From Paenibacillus lautus NBRC 15380 (GTDB lineage: Bacteria > Bacillota > Bacilli > Paenibacillales > Paenibacillaceae): a stretch of 64,000 nucleotides of DNA. How positions within the stretch are numbered: the first letter of the stretch is position 1; each line of letters begins with the position of its first letter. The notes beneath the pieces were generated by a model. The model did no database searches, had not been told where the DNA came from, and saw nothing but the letters and a program-made list of their open reading frames with translations. The position numbers and the translations under genes are program-made. The stretch is from contig NZ_BIMF01000010.1 of the NCBI RefSeq assembly GCF_004000945.1, forward strand, positions 62,001-126,000, in the 5' to 3' direction. Of the stretch, positions 8,431 through 17,075 are shown one piece after another.

Positions 8431-10698
8431 TTATGCAGTCACGGCTGTATCGGTGTCCGCTGCCTTCTTGCTGTTTCGGGTAGCCAGGAAGTACACGGCG
8501 GTCAGAGCCAGGAATACGAGACCGAATCCGGCCAGTACACCCACATTGGCCCACATGCCGTCGAAACTTCCTGTGGAAATGACATCCTTGTAGCCCTTTA
8601 CGCTGTAAGTCATCGGCAGCAGCGGATTCAATGCCTTCATCCAATTCGGAATCAGCTCTACCGGGAACGTGCCTGCGCTTGTTGTCAGTTGGAGAATCAG
8701 GATAACGATGACGACGAAGCGTCCAGGCTGATCCAGCCAGGTTACAAACATTTGCACCAGGAACATGAACGACAAACTCGTAATGATGGAGAAGAGATAG
8801 AAGAGCGGAACGCTCTGCACCTCAAGCTTCAATCCGTACAACATAACGACCGATGCCAACAGCGCTTGAATCAATCCCATACCGGCAAAGGACAGCGTAC
8901 GGCTGATAAACCGGTTCCAGCCCGATGCATTCGGTACCGATGCACTGCGGATCGGCAAGATAATTGTACAGAGCAGAGCTCCGACAAACAAACCGAGTGA
9001 CAGGAAGTATGGTGCGAATCCCGTACCGTAGTTCGGCACTTCGTTTACTTTGTGCTCTTCAACCTGTACCGGTCCGACAAACATGGTGACCGTTTCGTCG
9101 GTTGTTTTGATATCGCCTGTCTTGTCGGCAGCCTCATTCAGCTTGCCTGCAAGCTCTCCGCTGCCTTCCTTCAATTCACTCATCCCGTTTACCAGCTCAC
9201 CGGCTCCGGAATCCAGCTTTTTCGAGCCGTCGGCAAGCGTTGTGACGCCGCTTCCCAGCTTGCCCGCTCCTCCTGCAAGCTGCGCCGTCCCTTGCGAAAG
9301 GGTGGCTGCGCCGCTTGCGAGCTCCTTTCCGCCAGCTGCCGCTTCGCTCAGCTTCGTGCCGAACAGCTTCATGCCGTCAGCCAATTGGCTTTGACCGGCG
9401 CTCAGCTGTTTGGCACCAGCCAGCAGCTCTTGGCCGCCAGCTGCGAGCTGTTTGCCGCCTTCAGCCAGCTGGTTCGCTCCGGCGCTCAGCTTGCCGGCGC
9501 CTTCCTGCAGCTGCAGCGTGCCTCGATTCAGCTCGGCTGCGCCTTGTGCCAGCTGTTTCTGGCCGGCATTCAGCCCGCTTGTGCCGGAGGCAACGGATTG
9601 GCTCGCAGCCAGCAGCTGCTGAACCTCCGGACTTTGCGCCAGCTCAGGATTACTTTCAGCCAGCTTCTTCAATCCGTCTGCAACGGCTTTGGCGCCTTGC
9701 TCCAGGGAAGCCGTCGCCTCCAGCGATTGATTCAGCCCGGCTTTCAGGCTGCTGCTGCCTTCATGAGCGCTTTTCGCGCCTGCCGCAAGCTGGGAAGCCC
9801 CTGCCTGGTTGGCTTGCAGGCCTTCATTTAGAGCGGTGCTGCCGGCTGCGGCAGATTCAATCCCCGCTTGCAGCTTGGCACCCCCCTTGCTTGCTTCCTC
9901 AGCTCCGGCCTGCAGCTTGCTGTGACCCGCTTTCAGCTGATCCAAGCCGGAAGCAAGAGTGCCAGCTCCTGTGTTCAGCTTGCCTGCACCGTTATTCAGT
10001 TCCTGCACACCTTGTGTTAAAGGTGCGATTCCATCCTGAAGCTCCTGTGTGCCGCTGACGAGTTTAGCCAGATTTTCCTTCAGCTTCACGGCGCCGTCAT
10101 CCAGTTTTACGGCACCTTCGGATATCTTGGTTGCGCCGTCTCCCGCTTCGCTCAAGCCATCGGACACTTTGGCGACTTGATCGAACAAAGTTTCCGTATA
10201 GGCTTCCGTCACCTTCGCGGACACCTTGGACTGAATCTGCTTCACCGCAGATCCGCCGATTTGGGCCGCCAGGAAGTTGTAGCCTTCATTCGGCTCAAAT
10301 ACGATTTGCGCAGGCTGCGGATGGTCATCCATTAAAGTTGTCGCCTGCTGTGAGAAATTCTCGGGGATGCTGATGGTCATGTAGTATTTGTTATCCTTCA
10401 TGCCCTGCTCAGCTTCCTGCCGATCAACGAATTGCCAATTAAAATCTTTTCCCTTCTTCAGCTCGGCAACCAAATCCTCGCCAGCGTGAAGCGTCTTTTC
10501 TTCAAAAACAGCGCCCTGGTCGTTATTGACGACCGCGACGGGCAAATCCTCCATCTTTCCGTACGGGTCCCAAAAGGCCCCGAGGAACATACCACTGTAC
10601 ATGACCGGTATGAACAGCACCGCGATGATCGGAATCAATATTTTTTTATTCCGAACGGCAGCGCCAAGATCTTTTGCAAATACAGATAATGACTTCAT
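8431..10698 (-). CDS. YhgE/Pip-family membrane protein
   Basis: This family spans phage-infection protein (Pip) and YhgE/ESAT-6-export-related membrane proteins related to ABC-2 permeases. The 755-aa protein has one N-terminal membrane segment (about residues 18-42, ILIPIIAVLFIPVMYSGMF) followed by the family motif DLPVAVVNNDQG. A very long extracellular repeat-rich stalk covers about 150-540, with SG/AG heptad-like units such as LASGLDQLKAG, LAEGGKQLAAG and LSQGTAQLAGG. About five membrane helices form the C-terminus. The start is ATG at 10698 with AGGAGAGAG. The TetR-family gene upstream and its TGACC-N13-GGTCA sites at 10777 and 11527 suggest TetR control. Physiological substrate unknown. 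Confidence 0.9.
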   Translation of the reverse strand: MKSLSVFAKDLGAAVRNKKILIPIIAVLFIPVMYSGMFLGAFWDPYGKMEDLPVAVVNNDQGAVFEEKTLHAGEDLVAELKKGKDFNWQFVDRQEAEQGMKDNKYYMTISIPENFSQQATTLMDDHPQPAQIVFEPNEGYNFLAAQIGGSAVKQIQSKVSAKVTEAYTETLFDQVAKVSDGLSEAGDGATKISEGAVKLDDGAVKLKENLAKLVSGTQELQDGIAPLTQGVQELNNGAGKLNTGAGTLASGLDQLKAGHSKLQAGAEEASKGGAKLQAGIESAAAGSTALNEGLQANQAGASQLAAGAKSAHEGSSSLKAGLNQSLEATASLEQGAKAVADGLKKLAESNPELAQSPEVQQLLAASQSVASGTSGLNAGQKQLAQGAAELNRGTLQLQEGAGKLSAGANQLAEGGKQLAAGGQELLAGAKQLSAGQSQLADGMKLFGTKLSEAAAGGKELASGAATLSQGTAQLAGGAGKLGSGVTTLADGSKKLDSGAGELVNGMSELKEGSGELAGKLNEAADKTGDIKTTDETVTMFVGPVQVEEHKVNEVPNYGTGFAPYFLSLGLFVGALLCTIILPIRSASVPNASGWNRFISRTLSFAGMGLIQALLASVVMLYGLKLEVQSVPLFYLFSIITSLSFMFLVQMFVTWLDQPGRFVVIVILILQLTTSAGTFPVELIPNWMKALNPLLPMTYSVKGYKDVISTGSFDGMWANVGVLAGFGLVFLALTAVYFLATRNSKKAADTDTAVTA

Positions 10699-10776
10699 CC
10701 AGTCTCTCTCCTTTTTTTCTCTAGATAACCAGCCGACATGAATCTGCCTCATGGCAGATCACATTCCAGTACAAAA

Positions 10777-10799
10777 TGACCGATATCCTCAATTGGTCA
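10777..10799. promoter_or_regulatory. Predicted TetR operator upstream of the YhgE/Pip gene
   Basis: TGACC (10777-10781) and GGTCA (10795-10799) form an inverted repeat with a 13-bp spacer. The same half-sites with the same spacing occur upstream of the tetR gene at 11527-11549. This suggests one regulator acts on both. Confidence 0.6.
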
Positions 10800-10895
10800 G
10801 TTTAGGCCAAAAAAAACGATCCCTGCCAAGGAAGACGATCCCTCAAGCCTAGAGAGTCCGCCTTCCTCATCACGAAGGAGGTTCCTACATCCTTC

Positions 10896-11477
10896 TTACG
10901 TAGTGGCCTTCAACCCGTCAGCCAAGAACACCATCATATATTCCTTGATCTGTTCCTTGCTCAGCGGCTTATGAAGCTGATTGAAGTCCGTCGTGAGCGC
11001 AACATACAGCTTCAGCATCACGAAGGATACCACTTGGGCATCCAGCGGCTTGAGCTCGCCGATCGATATGGCCTGCTCCACAATTCCCTCGAGATACCCG
11101 ACGATTCCATTCTCCACCTTCGTCAACCCTTCATGCGCCTTCGGCGTGCCAATATCCCGAACCTCTTGCGATAGCTTAATGAACAGCTCATGCTCGCTTC
11201 TGAAATCAAGCAGTGCATCCAGCACCCGATACAGATTGTCGAAGAAATCTCTGTTCTTCCGAATCTCCCGCTCGGCAATACGCTTCATCTCCATAATGGC
11301 CGACAGCAAAATCTCGTCAAACAGTTCATCCTTATTCGTGAAAAACGTGTAGATCGTACCTTTCCCTACATTCGCAATCTTTGCCACCTGTTCCATCGTC
11401 GTCGCTTTATATCCGAATAAAGCAAACGACTTGGAGGCAGCATCCAGCACCTGCTTCCGACGGTCCACAGCTGACAT
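10896..11477 (-). CDS. TetR/AcrR-family transcriptional regulator (193 aa)
   Basis: The N-terminal HTH (residues about 5-52) has the typical RRKQVLDAASKSFALFGYKA, TTMEQVAKIANVGKGTIYTFF and NKDELFDEIL blocks. The remaining helical region is the ligand-binding and dimerisation part. It is transcribed in the same direction as the YhgE/Pip gene downstream. Identical inverted repeats (TGACC-N13-GGTCA) precede both genes, which supports autoregulation and control of the membrane protein. The ligand is unknown. The start is ATG at 11477, behind a GGAGGGGTAAGC-type ribosome binding site. Confidence 0.92.
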   Translation of the reverse strand: MSAVDRRKQVLDAASKSFALFGYKATTMEQVAKIANVGKGTIYTFFTNKDELFDEILLSAIMEMKRIAEREIRKNRDFFDNLYRVLDALLDFRSEHELFIKLSQEVRDIGTPKAHEGLTKVENGIVGYLEGIVEQAISIGELKPLDAQVVSFVMLKLYVALTTDFNQLHKPLSKEQIKEYMMVFLADGLKATT

Positions 11478-11526
11478 GCTTACCCCTCCTTCTTGATCTT
11501 TTTAAAATTGGCCTTCATTCCAAAAC

Positions 11527-11557
11527 TGACCAAAATACTTTTTCGGTCATTCGGTCA
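11527..11557. promoter_or_regulatory. Predicted TetR operator upstream of tetR
   Basis: TGACC (11527-11531) pairs with GGTCA (11545-11549) across 13 bp, as at 10777-10799. An extra GGTCA half-site follows at 11553-11557. The remaining spacer to 11808 holds the promoter of the divergent glycosyltransferase gene; TTGAAA and TATACT are present there but spaced 19 bp apart. Confidence 0.6.
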
Positions 11558-11808
11558 AAAATCACTTTACCAGATTATCGGATTCATTGCAATATCTTTT
11601 CGTTAAATTTTTTAATATTTTGAATGCAGGGTTCAAATCTTATCAAGACGTCTAATGTAGGGTACACTCTGACTCCCAGACGTAAAATAATTGAAATGCT
11701 TTTCCCTTTTGCGCGTATACTTATGATGCATACTCTTTTTTTTCGCGCCGCTCTTCAAAAAATGATTCCTGTTTTGTAAGATAGAGGGAGAAAGAAGTAG
11801 GTGAAACC

Positions 11809-12984
11809 ATGCGATATACAAGAGTGCTCCTCTTTTCCGAGGGTTTCGGCACAGGACATACGCAAGCAGCGTATGCGCTGGCTGAAGGTATACAACGGAT
11901 GAATCCCGGCATCCACTGCCGTGTCATTGAGCTTGGCAATTTTTTGAATCCAACCGTGGGGCCGTTAATCTTATCCGCTTATCGAAAAACCGTCAGCACC
12001 CGGCCTCGCCTTGTCGGCATGCTGTACCGTTCGCAATATAAGAAATCGTTAAACCGTCTGACGCGGCTCGCGCTGCACCGCATATTCTATGCGCAGGCCC
12101 AGCGGGTCATCGAGCAGCTGAAACCGGATCTCATCATATGTACCCACCCCTTTCCTAATGCCGTGGTCTCCCGCCTGAAGCGTCAAGGGCTTAAGGTTCC
12201 GCTCTATACGCTGATTACCGACTATGATGCCCATGGCACCTGGGTCAATCCGGAAGTGGATGAATATCTCGTATCAACGCCTCATGTGAAACAGATGCTG
12301 CTGCTGCGGGACATTCAGCCCGAATACATTCATGTGACTGGCATTCCGGTGCATCCCAAGTTCTGGGAAAGAAGCAATCGAGAGGCGCTTCAAGCCGAGC
12401 TTCGATTAAAGAACATGCCAACCGTGCTGATTATGGGGGGCGGATGGGGCCTCGTATTCAACAAGGAGCTGCTCAGCAAGCTGGCCAGCAGGGCCGATGA
12501 TATCCAGCTGGTCTTCTGTATGGGACAGAACGAGAAGCTGGTTGCCAGCATGCGCGAAGACCCGATCTTTCAGCATCCCAACATTCATGTTCTCGGTTAT
12601 CGCGACGATATACATAAACTCATGGAAGTGTCGGATTTGCTCATTACGAAGCCAGGCGGTATGACATGTACGGAGGGAGCTGCCAAGGGAATTCCTATGC
12701 TGTTCTATGAGCCTATCCCGGGACAGGAAGAAGTGAATTCCCATTTCTTTGTCAGCGAAGGCTATGCGGAAATTTTGGACTCTCCTTCCGTCATCGACAA
12801 ATGGCTGAACCTGCTGTCGGATCATTATGATCAGGTGACAAAGAAACGTAACGGAGCAGGCCGGCGGCGCATCCCGCATCTGGAGCCCGACCACTGTGCC
12901 AGCCAGGTGATGCGATTGCTGACCGAAGGACGCATGCCCGGTTATCATGAAGATGCCGTCAAACTGTTAGCGGACCAGCCCTAA
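11809..12984 (+). CDS. UgtP/MGDG-synthase-type glycosyltransferase
   Basis: The 391-aa protein has the two-domain GT-B layout of the diacylglycerol glucosyltransferase/MGDG synthase family. The N-terminal acceptor-side motif is SEGFGTGHTQAA near residue 10. Next come the conserved THPFPNAV and LITDYDAHGTWVNPEVD segments. The C-terminal donor-nucleotide domain has VLIMGGGWG and the signature LLITKPGGMTCTEGAAKGIPMLF with the PIPGQE loop. Family members use UDP-sugars at the cytoplasmic face of the membrane to make glycolipids, often lipoteichoic acid anchors. The exact acceptor cannot be deduced. The start is ATG at 11809 with AGGTG upstream. It diverges from the tetR gene and ends at the terminator at 13029-13070. 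Confidence 0.85.
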   Translation: MRYTRVLLFSEGFGTGHTQAAYALAEGIQRMNPGIHCRVIELGNFLNPTVGPLILSAYRKTVSTRPRLVGMLYRSQYKKSLNRLTRLALHRIFYAQAQRVIEQLKPDLIICTHPFPNAVVSRLKRQGLKVPLYTLITDYDAHGTWVNPEVDEYLVSTPHVKQMLLLRDIQPEYIHVTGIPVHPKFWERSNREALQAELRLKNMPTVLIMGGGWGLVFNKELLSKLASRADDIQLVFCMGQNEKLVASMREDPIFQHPNIHVLGYRDDIHKLMEVSDLLITKPGGMTCTEGAAKGIPMLFYEPIPGQEEVNSHFFVSEGYAEILDSPSVIDKWLNLLSDHYDQVTKKRNGAGRRRIPHLEPDHCASQVMRLLTEGRMPGYHEDAVKLLADQP

Positions 12985-13028
12985 TATCTGTAGCATGTTC
13001 TATGTTTCCCGCTTTTGCACTTTTACCC

Positions 13029-13070
13029 CAAAAAGGCTTCCCTGTCACGAAGACAGGGAAGCTTTTTTTT
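13029..13070. terminator. Bidirectional terminator
   Basis: Stem GCTTCCCTGTC (13036-13046) pairs with GACAGGGAAGC (13052-13062). Eight T residues follow on the plus strand and an A run precedes it. It serves the glycosyltransferase (plus) and the UPF0173 gene (minus). Confidence 0.9.
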
Positions 13071-13084
13071 CATGAAAAACCCAT

Positions 13085-13768
13085 CTATATTTCCAGCGTT
13101 TCTCCAGCCTTCAATGGATGACCCTGAATGCCTGTTTTGGCTAGTTCGTCGCAGAAGGCCCCTGCATCCTGTTTAATGCCCGGGAACGTGTCATAATGCA
13201 CTGGGATGACATGCTTCGCACGAATCCACTGTGCGGCCAGCAGGGCGTCCTGTGGACCCATCGTCAATAAATCCCCAATCGGCAGCGCAGCTGCATCAAT
13301 GTGATTCATCTCTCCGATCAAGCGCATATCCCCAAACAAACTCGTATCGCCTGCATGATAGAATGTTTTGCCGCCCATGGTCAGAATGACGCCACCAGGC
13401 TGCCCTGCATAGATCCAGGTGTCCCCTACCGAAATGGATGAAGAATGAAAGGCCGGGGTAAACTTCACCTTAAAGCCATCGAACTGCGCGCTTCCGCCGA
13501 TGTTCATTCCATGGGATTTGGCTCCCAGGCTGCCGCAATACACGGCGAGTTCATAGACCGCGATAATCGGGCAATCATTCTGTTTCGCAATCTCGATGCA
13601 ATCGCCAAAATGATCGGAGTGCCCATGCGTCAGAACAACCGCATCCACCTTTACGTCTTTGGGCTCGATGCCGGAGCCTGGATTCCCTGATAGCAGCGGG
13701 TCGATGATCACACGAACTCCGCCTTCTTCCACCAAAATGCTAGAATGGCCGTAATACGTAAACTTCAT
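13085..13768 (-). CDS. UPF0173 metal-dependent hydrolase (beta-lactamase fold)
   Basis: The 227-aa protein is a full-length metallo-beta-lactamase-fold hydrolase of the UPF0173/YtkL group. It shows MKFTYYGHSSILVEE, DPLLSGNPGSG, the metal motif THGHSDHFGD (HxHxDH), a second histidine in TPAFHSSS, the AGDTSLFGDM block and a late histidine in KHVIPVHYDTFP. The physiological substrate of this group is not established. The start is ATG at 13768 because AGGAGGTG lies 9 nt upstream; a GTG four codons earlier would overlap that ribosome binding site. Confidence 0.92.
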   Translation of the reverse strand: MKFTYYGHSSILVEEGGVRVIIDPLLSGNPGSGIEPKDVKVDAVVLTHGHSDHFGDCIEIAKQNDCPIIAVYELAVYCGSLGAKSHGMNIGGSAQFDGFKVKFTPAFHSSSISVGDTWIYAGQPGGVILTMGGKTFYHAGDTSLFGDMRLIGEMNHIDAAALPIGDLLTMGPQDALLAAQWIRAKHVIPVHYDTFPGIKQDAGAFCDELAKTGIQGHPLKAGETLEI

Positions 13769-13810
13769 GCTTAAACACACCTCCTACATACTAGTTTACC
13801 CATACGGGCA

Positions 13811-14710
13811 CTACTTGTAAAAAGAGTGATTTCCTATTTTTTTAACGAACGTTCTTGAATGATGTACCGTCAGATCCTGAGCCAGCTTCAAAGACAGGAA
13901 AAAGTACGTATCGTCCTTTACCTCTTTTTGGCCATGAAGTGCCGCATTCACGGATTTAATCGTCTCTTTGTTCGGCTTGACACGTTTAAGACGCCCGTTC
14001 GCTACAGGACTAAATTGGTGCTTTTGATAGATGACATCGGTAATGGTATCGGGAAAATTAGCTGACCGCAGCCGGTTTAAGACAACGTTAGCAACTGCTA
14101 CTTTGCCTTCGTACGGTTCGCCTTCCGCTTCTGCCATAACAATCTTCTGGAGCAGAAGCAGTTCTTCAGCTGACAAATCATAGGTCCAGGTCGCTTTGTC
14201 TTTCTGATCCTGGGTTAACGTATTTGTTCTTGTGAAGAATAAAGTTGTGGGGGGTGATAAGCTTTCAGTCTGAGATTTGACGACATGCGTCCCCTTTTGT
14301 TTTGCCGGTTTCCCGTCCGCAGTCTGAGATTTCGATGGTTTCTTTTTCTCATCTGCAGTCTTCAATGCTTGTTGCGAGTTCCAATATCCGTTTTCAGCCA
14401 AACCTATGCCTTTTGCGCTTGAAAAAGCATGGCTCTTGCTCCCCGGCTTATTCCACTCCTGGAAAACAATTGAAGACAAAATATTGACAGGTTCCCTATC
14501 CTGCTTGGTACTCGCCTCTTTTACGAATCGATCCGGGTCAGGGTCAGTAGCCGGTGCAGCCGTCACGAACTTCGGCATATCCTGCTGCTGTTCTTCCCCT
14601 TCCGTTGTCTTTGTCTGCATTCCAAGTAAACTTATAAGAGACAAACTCACAAAGAGCGCTCCAATGAGCAGCGCAACCCAGCGATTTTGCCGTAGCACGT
14701 TCATAACCAT
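13811..14710 (-). CDS. SleB/CwlJ-type cell wall hydrolase (Hydrolase_2 domain)
   Basis: The 299-aa protein has one N-terminal membrane anchor or signal segment (WVALLIGALFVSLSLISLLG). A low-complexity Lys/Ser/Thr-rich linker covers about residues 35-175. The C-terminal Hydrolase_2 domain of spore-cortex hydrolases (about 185-299) carries LLLQKIVMAEAEGEPYEGK, VAVANVVLNRL and HQFSPVANGR. The catalytic Glu is in AEAEGEPY. The start is ATG at 14710 with AGGAGG 6 nt upstream, preferred to a longer frame reaching 14836. It cleaves peptidoglycan outside the membrane, possibly during growth or germination. The gene lies downstream of thpR on the same strand, 98 bp away. Confidence 0.88.
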   Translation of the reverse strand: MVMNVLRQNRWVALLIGALFVSLSLISLLGMQTKTTEGEEQQQDMPKFVTAAPATDPDPDRFVKEASTKQDREPVNILSSIVFQEWNKPGSKSHAFSSAKGIGLAENGYWNSQQALKTADEKKKPSKSQTADGKPAKQKGTHVVKSQTESLSPPTTLFFTRTNTLTQDQKDKATWTYDLSAEELLLLQKIVMAEAEGEPYEGKVAVANVVLNRLRSANFPDTITDVIYQKHQFSPVANGRLKRVKPNKETIKSVNAALHGQKEVKDDTYFFLSLKLAQDLTVHHSRTFVKKIGNHSFYK

Positions 14711-14807
14711 ATTTTTCCTCCTATGATGTCGGCACATTCCTACACTATGTAACCACATTTTTAGGCTTTGAAAACATGGTAATTTTATGAACATTCTATC
14801 TTCAATT

Positions 14808-15365
14808 TCAGAAAAATGTTGAAAGCCGCGCCACACCTACTGTTTCGTACATCGGACTTGCATGCAAATTTGTTCGAAAAAGAACGAGCTGCTGCACTTC
14901 CCACTGGATGGGCTTGGGTCCTGTTCCGATAACATCCAATGAAAATTTTTGATTTCCTTGAAATTTCCGGCCAACCGTAATATGCGGACGAAACGGTCGC
15001 TCCTCCGGCACAAATCCGAAAGACTCCATCCTTGATACCACCGATTGCTGAAGCTGAGACAGAGCATTCAAGTCCCCGCCGACTCCCGCCCATAAAATTC
15101 TTGGCGAGGCGCTTGCCCCGAACACGCCGGCATCATAAAGGCCAAGCCTGAAGGGTTTATGCTCCTTGGCGACTTCCTGCAGCGCCGCCGTGAGCTCCGC
15201 TATGCGATTTGACGGCGTATCGCCCAGAAACTGTAAGGTGATGTGGTAATCCTGCGGATGAACCCATTTTTTGAACGTCACTTGCTCCACCAATGTTTCC
15301 GTCCAATCCTGAATCCGGGAAGACACCTCGGAAGGCAGATGTACGGCAACAAATAAACGATCCAT
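14808..15365 (-). CDS. thpR: RNA 2',3'-cyclic phosphodiesterase (2H family)
   Basis: The 185-aa protein has the two-histidine (2H) phosphoesterase fold. The two catalytic HxT motifs are HITLQFLG (about residue 45) and HITVGRKF (about residue 130), spaced as in ThpR/LigT. These enzymes hydrolyse RNA 2',3'-cyclic phosphate ends to 2'-phosphate. The start is ATG at 15365 (MDRLFVAVHLP) with TGAGGGAG upstream; an in-frame start 8 codons earlier is less likely. The gene is divergent from the dehydrogenase at 15692. Confidence 0.9.
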   Translation of the reverse strand: MDRLFVAVHLPSEVSSRIQDWTETLVEQVTFKKWVHPQDYHITLQFLGDTPSNRIAELTAALQEVAKEHKPFRLGLYDAGVFGASASPRILWAGVGGDLNALSQLQQSVVSRMESFGFVPEERPFRPHITVGRKFQGNQKFSLDVIGTGPKPIQWEVQQLVLFRTNLHASPMYETVGVARLSTFF

Positions 15366-15691
15366 AGCTCCCTCAGCCGAATGGCTCAACTAAGACACTT
15401 CCTTCCAATCTCTTTTATCCTAAGCAGCCACCGGCTGCTATAAGGCACCATGTTTTCGTGGTTCGTTTATAGTTTGAGCAATATGACCTGAAAATAGTAT
15501 GAGGGGTACATCAAATTCGCCTAAAAATATGATGAAGCTTCAATTTACCATAAAACGGACAATAATTCATGTACAATTTTTCCAATCCGGACAGTTCGTC
15601 CATGCGCAACGATATGATTTCTGATAATATGTTCCCAAAGAGCGTTACGCTTTTATTCTGGTTTATATCACATTCCTTAGGAGGTAGCACC

Positions 15692-16645
15692 ATGCCGAAA
15701 ATCGTTGCCATACACGACTTAACCACGGAACAACAGCAAAAAATCAAGGATATCGCCCCCGACTACGAGCTGCTGGTTACGAAAGCGAAAGAGCTTACGC
15801 CAAGCATCGTTCAGGATGCCGAAATCATGATCGGCTGGTCACGCTCCATCCAGGAAGATATATTGTCTGCGGACAGTAAACTGAAATGGATTCAGGCATG
15901 GTCAGCCGGCGTGGATAAAATGCCGCTCAAAGAGCTCGAAGAAAAGGGCATTCAGCTTACCAATGCCAGCGGCGTACATAGCGTTCCGATCACGGAGCAT
16001 ATTTTTGCGATGATGCTGGCCTTCAACCGCAACCTTCATCTCGCCATTCGACAGCAATCGAACAACAAATGGGACACGTCCGGCACGTTCACGGAATTGG
16101 CAGGCAAAACCATCGTCATCGTTGGCGTCGGCCAGATCGGCAGTCATACGGCGCGCGTGGCCCAGGCGTTCGGTATGCGGACCGTCGGGGTCCGCCATTC
16201 CGGGAAGTCCGATCCTTACGTGGAAGCGATGTATAAGGTCGATCAGCTCGATGAAGCGCTGGCTGAAGGCGATTATATCGTGAACATCCTCCCGCTCACC
16301 GATGATACCCGTGGACTGTTCAATAAAGCAAGATTCTCGGCGATGAAGGACTCCGCCTTTTTCGTTAACGTAGGCCGGGGTCAAACCGTAGTAACCGAAG
16401 ACATGATTCAGGCACTTCAATCCGGGTCATTGGCGGGCGCGGGACTGGATGTGTTCGAGGAAGAGCCGCTTCCGTCAGACCATCCGCTGTGGACCATGGA
16501 GAACGTCATCATGACCCCTCATATGGCTGGCGATACGGATCGCTACGGCGAGCGTGCCGTGGATATTTTCCTGGAAAATTTACAGAGCTATGTAAGCGGT
16601 AAGCCGCTGTCCCGAAATGTAATCGACTATAGCAAGTCGTACTAA
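15692..16645 (+). CDS. D-2-hydroxyacid dehydrogenase family protein
   Basis: The 317-aa NAD(P)-dependent oxidoreductase has the split catalytic domain plus Rossmann domain. The nucleotide motif is VGVGQIGSHTA (about residue 145). NVGRGQTV, VFEEEPLPSDHPLW and the catalytic histidine in IMTPHMAGD follow. The substrate in this family ranges over glyoxylate, hydroxypyruvate, lactate and others, and cannot be fixed here. The start is ATG at 15692, directly behind TTAGGAGG, and not the longer open frame from 15569. A terminator follows at 16673-16718. In the 327 bp to the divergent thpR start I see no certain promoter or operator. Confidence 0.93.
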   Translation: MPKIVAIHDLTTEQQQKIKDIAPDYELLVTKAKELTPSIVQDAEIMIGWSRSIQEDILSADSKLKWIQAWSAGVDKMPLKELEEKGIQLTNASGVHSVPITEHIFAMMLAFNRNLHLAIRQQSNNKWDTSGTFTELAGKTIVIVGVGQIGSHTARVAQAFGMRTVGVRHSGKSDPYVEAMYKVDQLDEALAEGDYIVNILPLTDDTRGLFNKARFSAMKDSAFFVNVGRGQTVVTEDMIQALQSGSLAGAGLDVFEEEPLPSDHPLWTMENVIMTPHMAGDTDRYGERAVDIFLENLQSYVSGKPLSRNVIDYSKSY

Positions 16646-16672
16646 GACCAGGTAACCATACAACAAAAGGAA

Positions 16673-16718
16673 CGTCCCGAGGTTTTCATGCCTTCCGGGA
16701 CGCCCTTCTTTATTTTTT
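16673..16718 (+). terminator. Rho-independent terminator after the dehydrogenase
   Basis: CGTCCCG (16673-16679) pairs with CGGGACG (16696-16702) and is followed by a T-rich stretch. It lies 28 bp after the dehydrogenase stop. Confidence 0.65.
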
Positions 16719-16750
16719 ACTACTTTTATACGCAATGGGAGAGAGAATCA

Positions 16751-17062
16751 ATGCAGCCGTATACGGAACGTGTAATTGAAGTGATCCGGAGCATTCCGGA
16801 AGGATATGTCATGACGTATGGACAAGTGGCCAGACTGGCCGGCAGCCCAAGGGGCGCACGACAAGTCGTCAGAATACTTCACACCCTCAGTCACATTCAC
16901 AAGCTGCCGTGGCATCGGGTCGTCAACGCAAAAGGAGAAATCGCCATCAAGGACGATGAGTCCAGACTCATGCAGGAGCTGTATCTTCAGGACGAAGGCG
17001 TTGCCGTCAATCCCAAAGGCATCATCGATTTAGAGAAATATCGTTATGATCCTGGGGAATAG
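16751..17062 (+). CDS. Alkyltransferase-like (ATL) protein
   Basis: The 103-aa protein is the compact DNA-binding domain of O6-alkylguanine-DNA alkyltransferases. It shows SIPEGYVMTYGQVARLAG, the arginine finger region GARQVVR, and PWHRVVNAKGEI. The PCHRV active-site cysteine of MGMT is replaced by Trp (PWHRV), the hallmark of ATL proteins. These bind O6-alkylguanine without repairing it and hand the lesion to nucleotide excision repair. The start is ATG at 16751 with GGGAGAGAG upstream, not the frame from 16688 that runs through the terminator. It is convergent with the methyltransferase at 17076. Confidence 0.9.
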   Translation: MQPYTERVIEVIRSIPEGYVMTYGQVARLAGSPRGARQVVRILHTLSHIHKLPWHRVVNAKGEIAIKDDESRLMQELYLQDEGVAVNPKGIIDLEKYRYDPGE

Positions 17063-17075
17063 ATCATATACCCCA

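Noticed and set aside
9052..10058. Long plus-strand frames opposite the YhgE/Pip repeat region
   Set aside because: They are created by the repetitive Ala/Gly-rich stalk of the gene on the other strand.
13847..13854. GAACGTTC resembling a LexA box
   Set aside because: The two half-sites lack the 4-bp spacer of the Gram-positive LexA box, and it lies inside the 3' end of a coding sequence.
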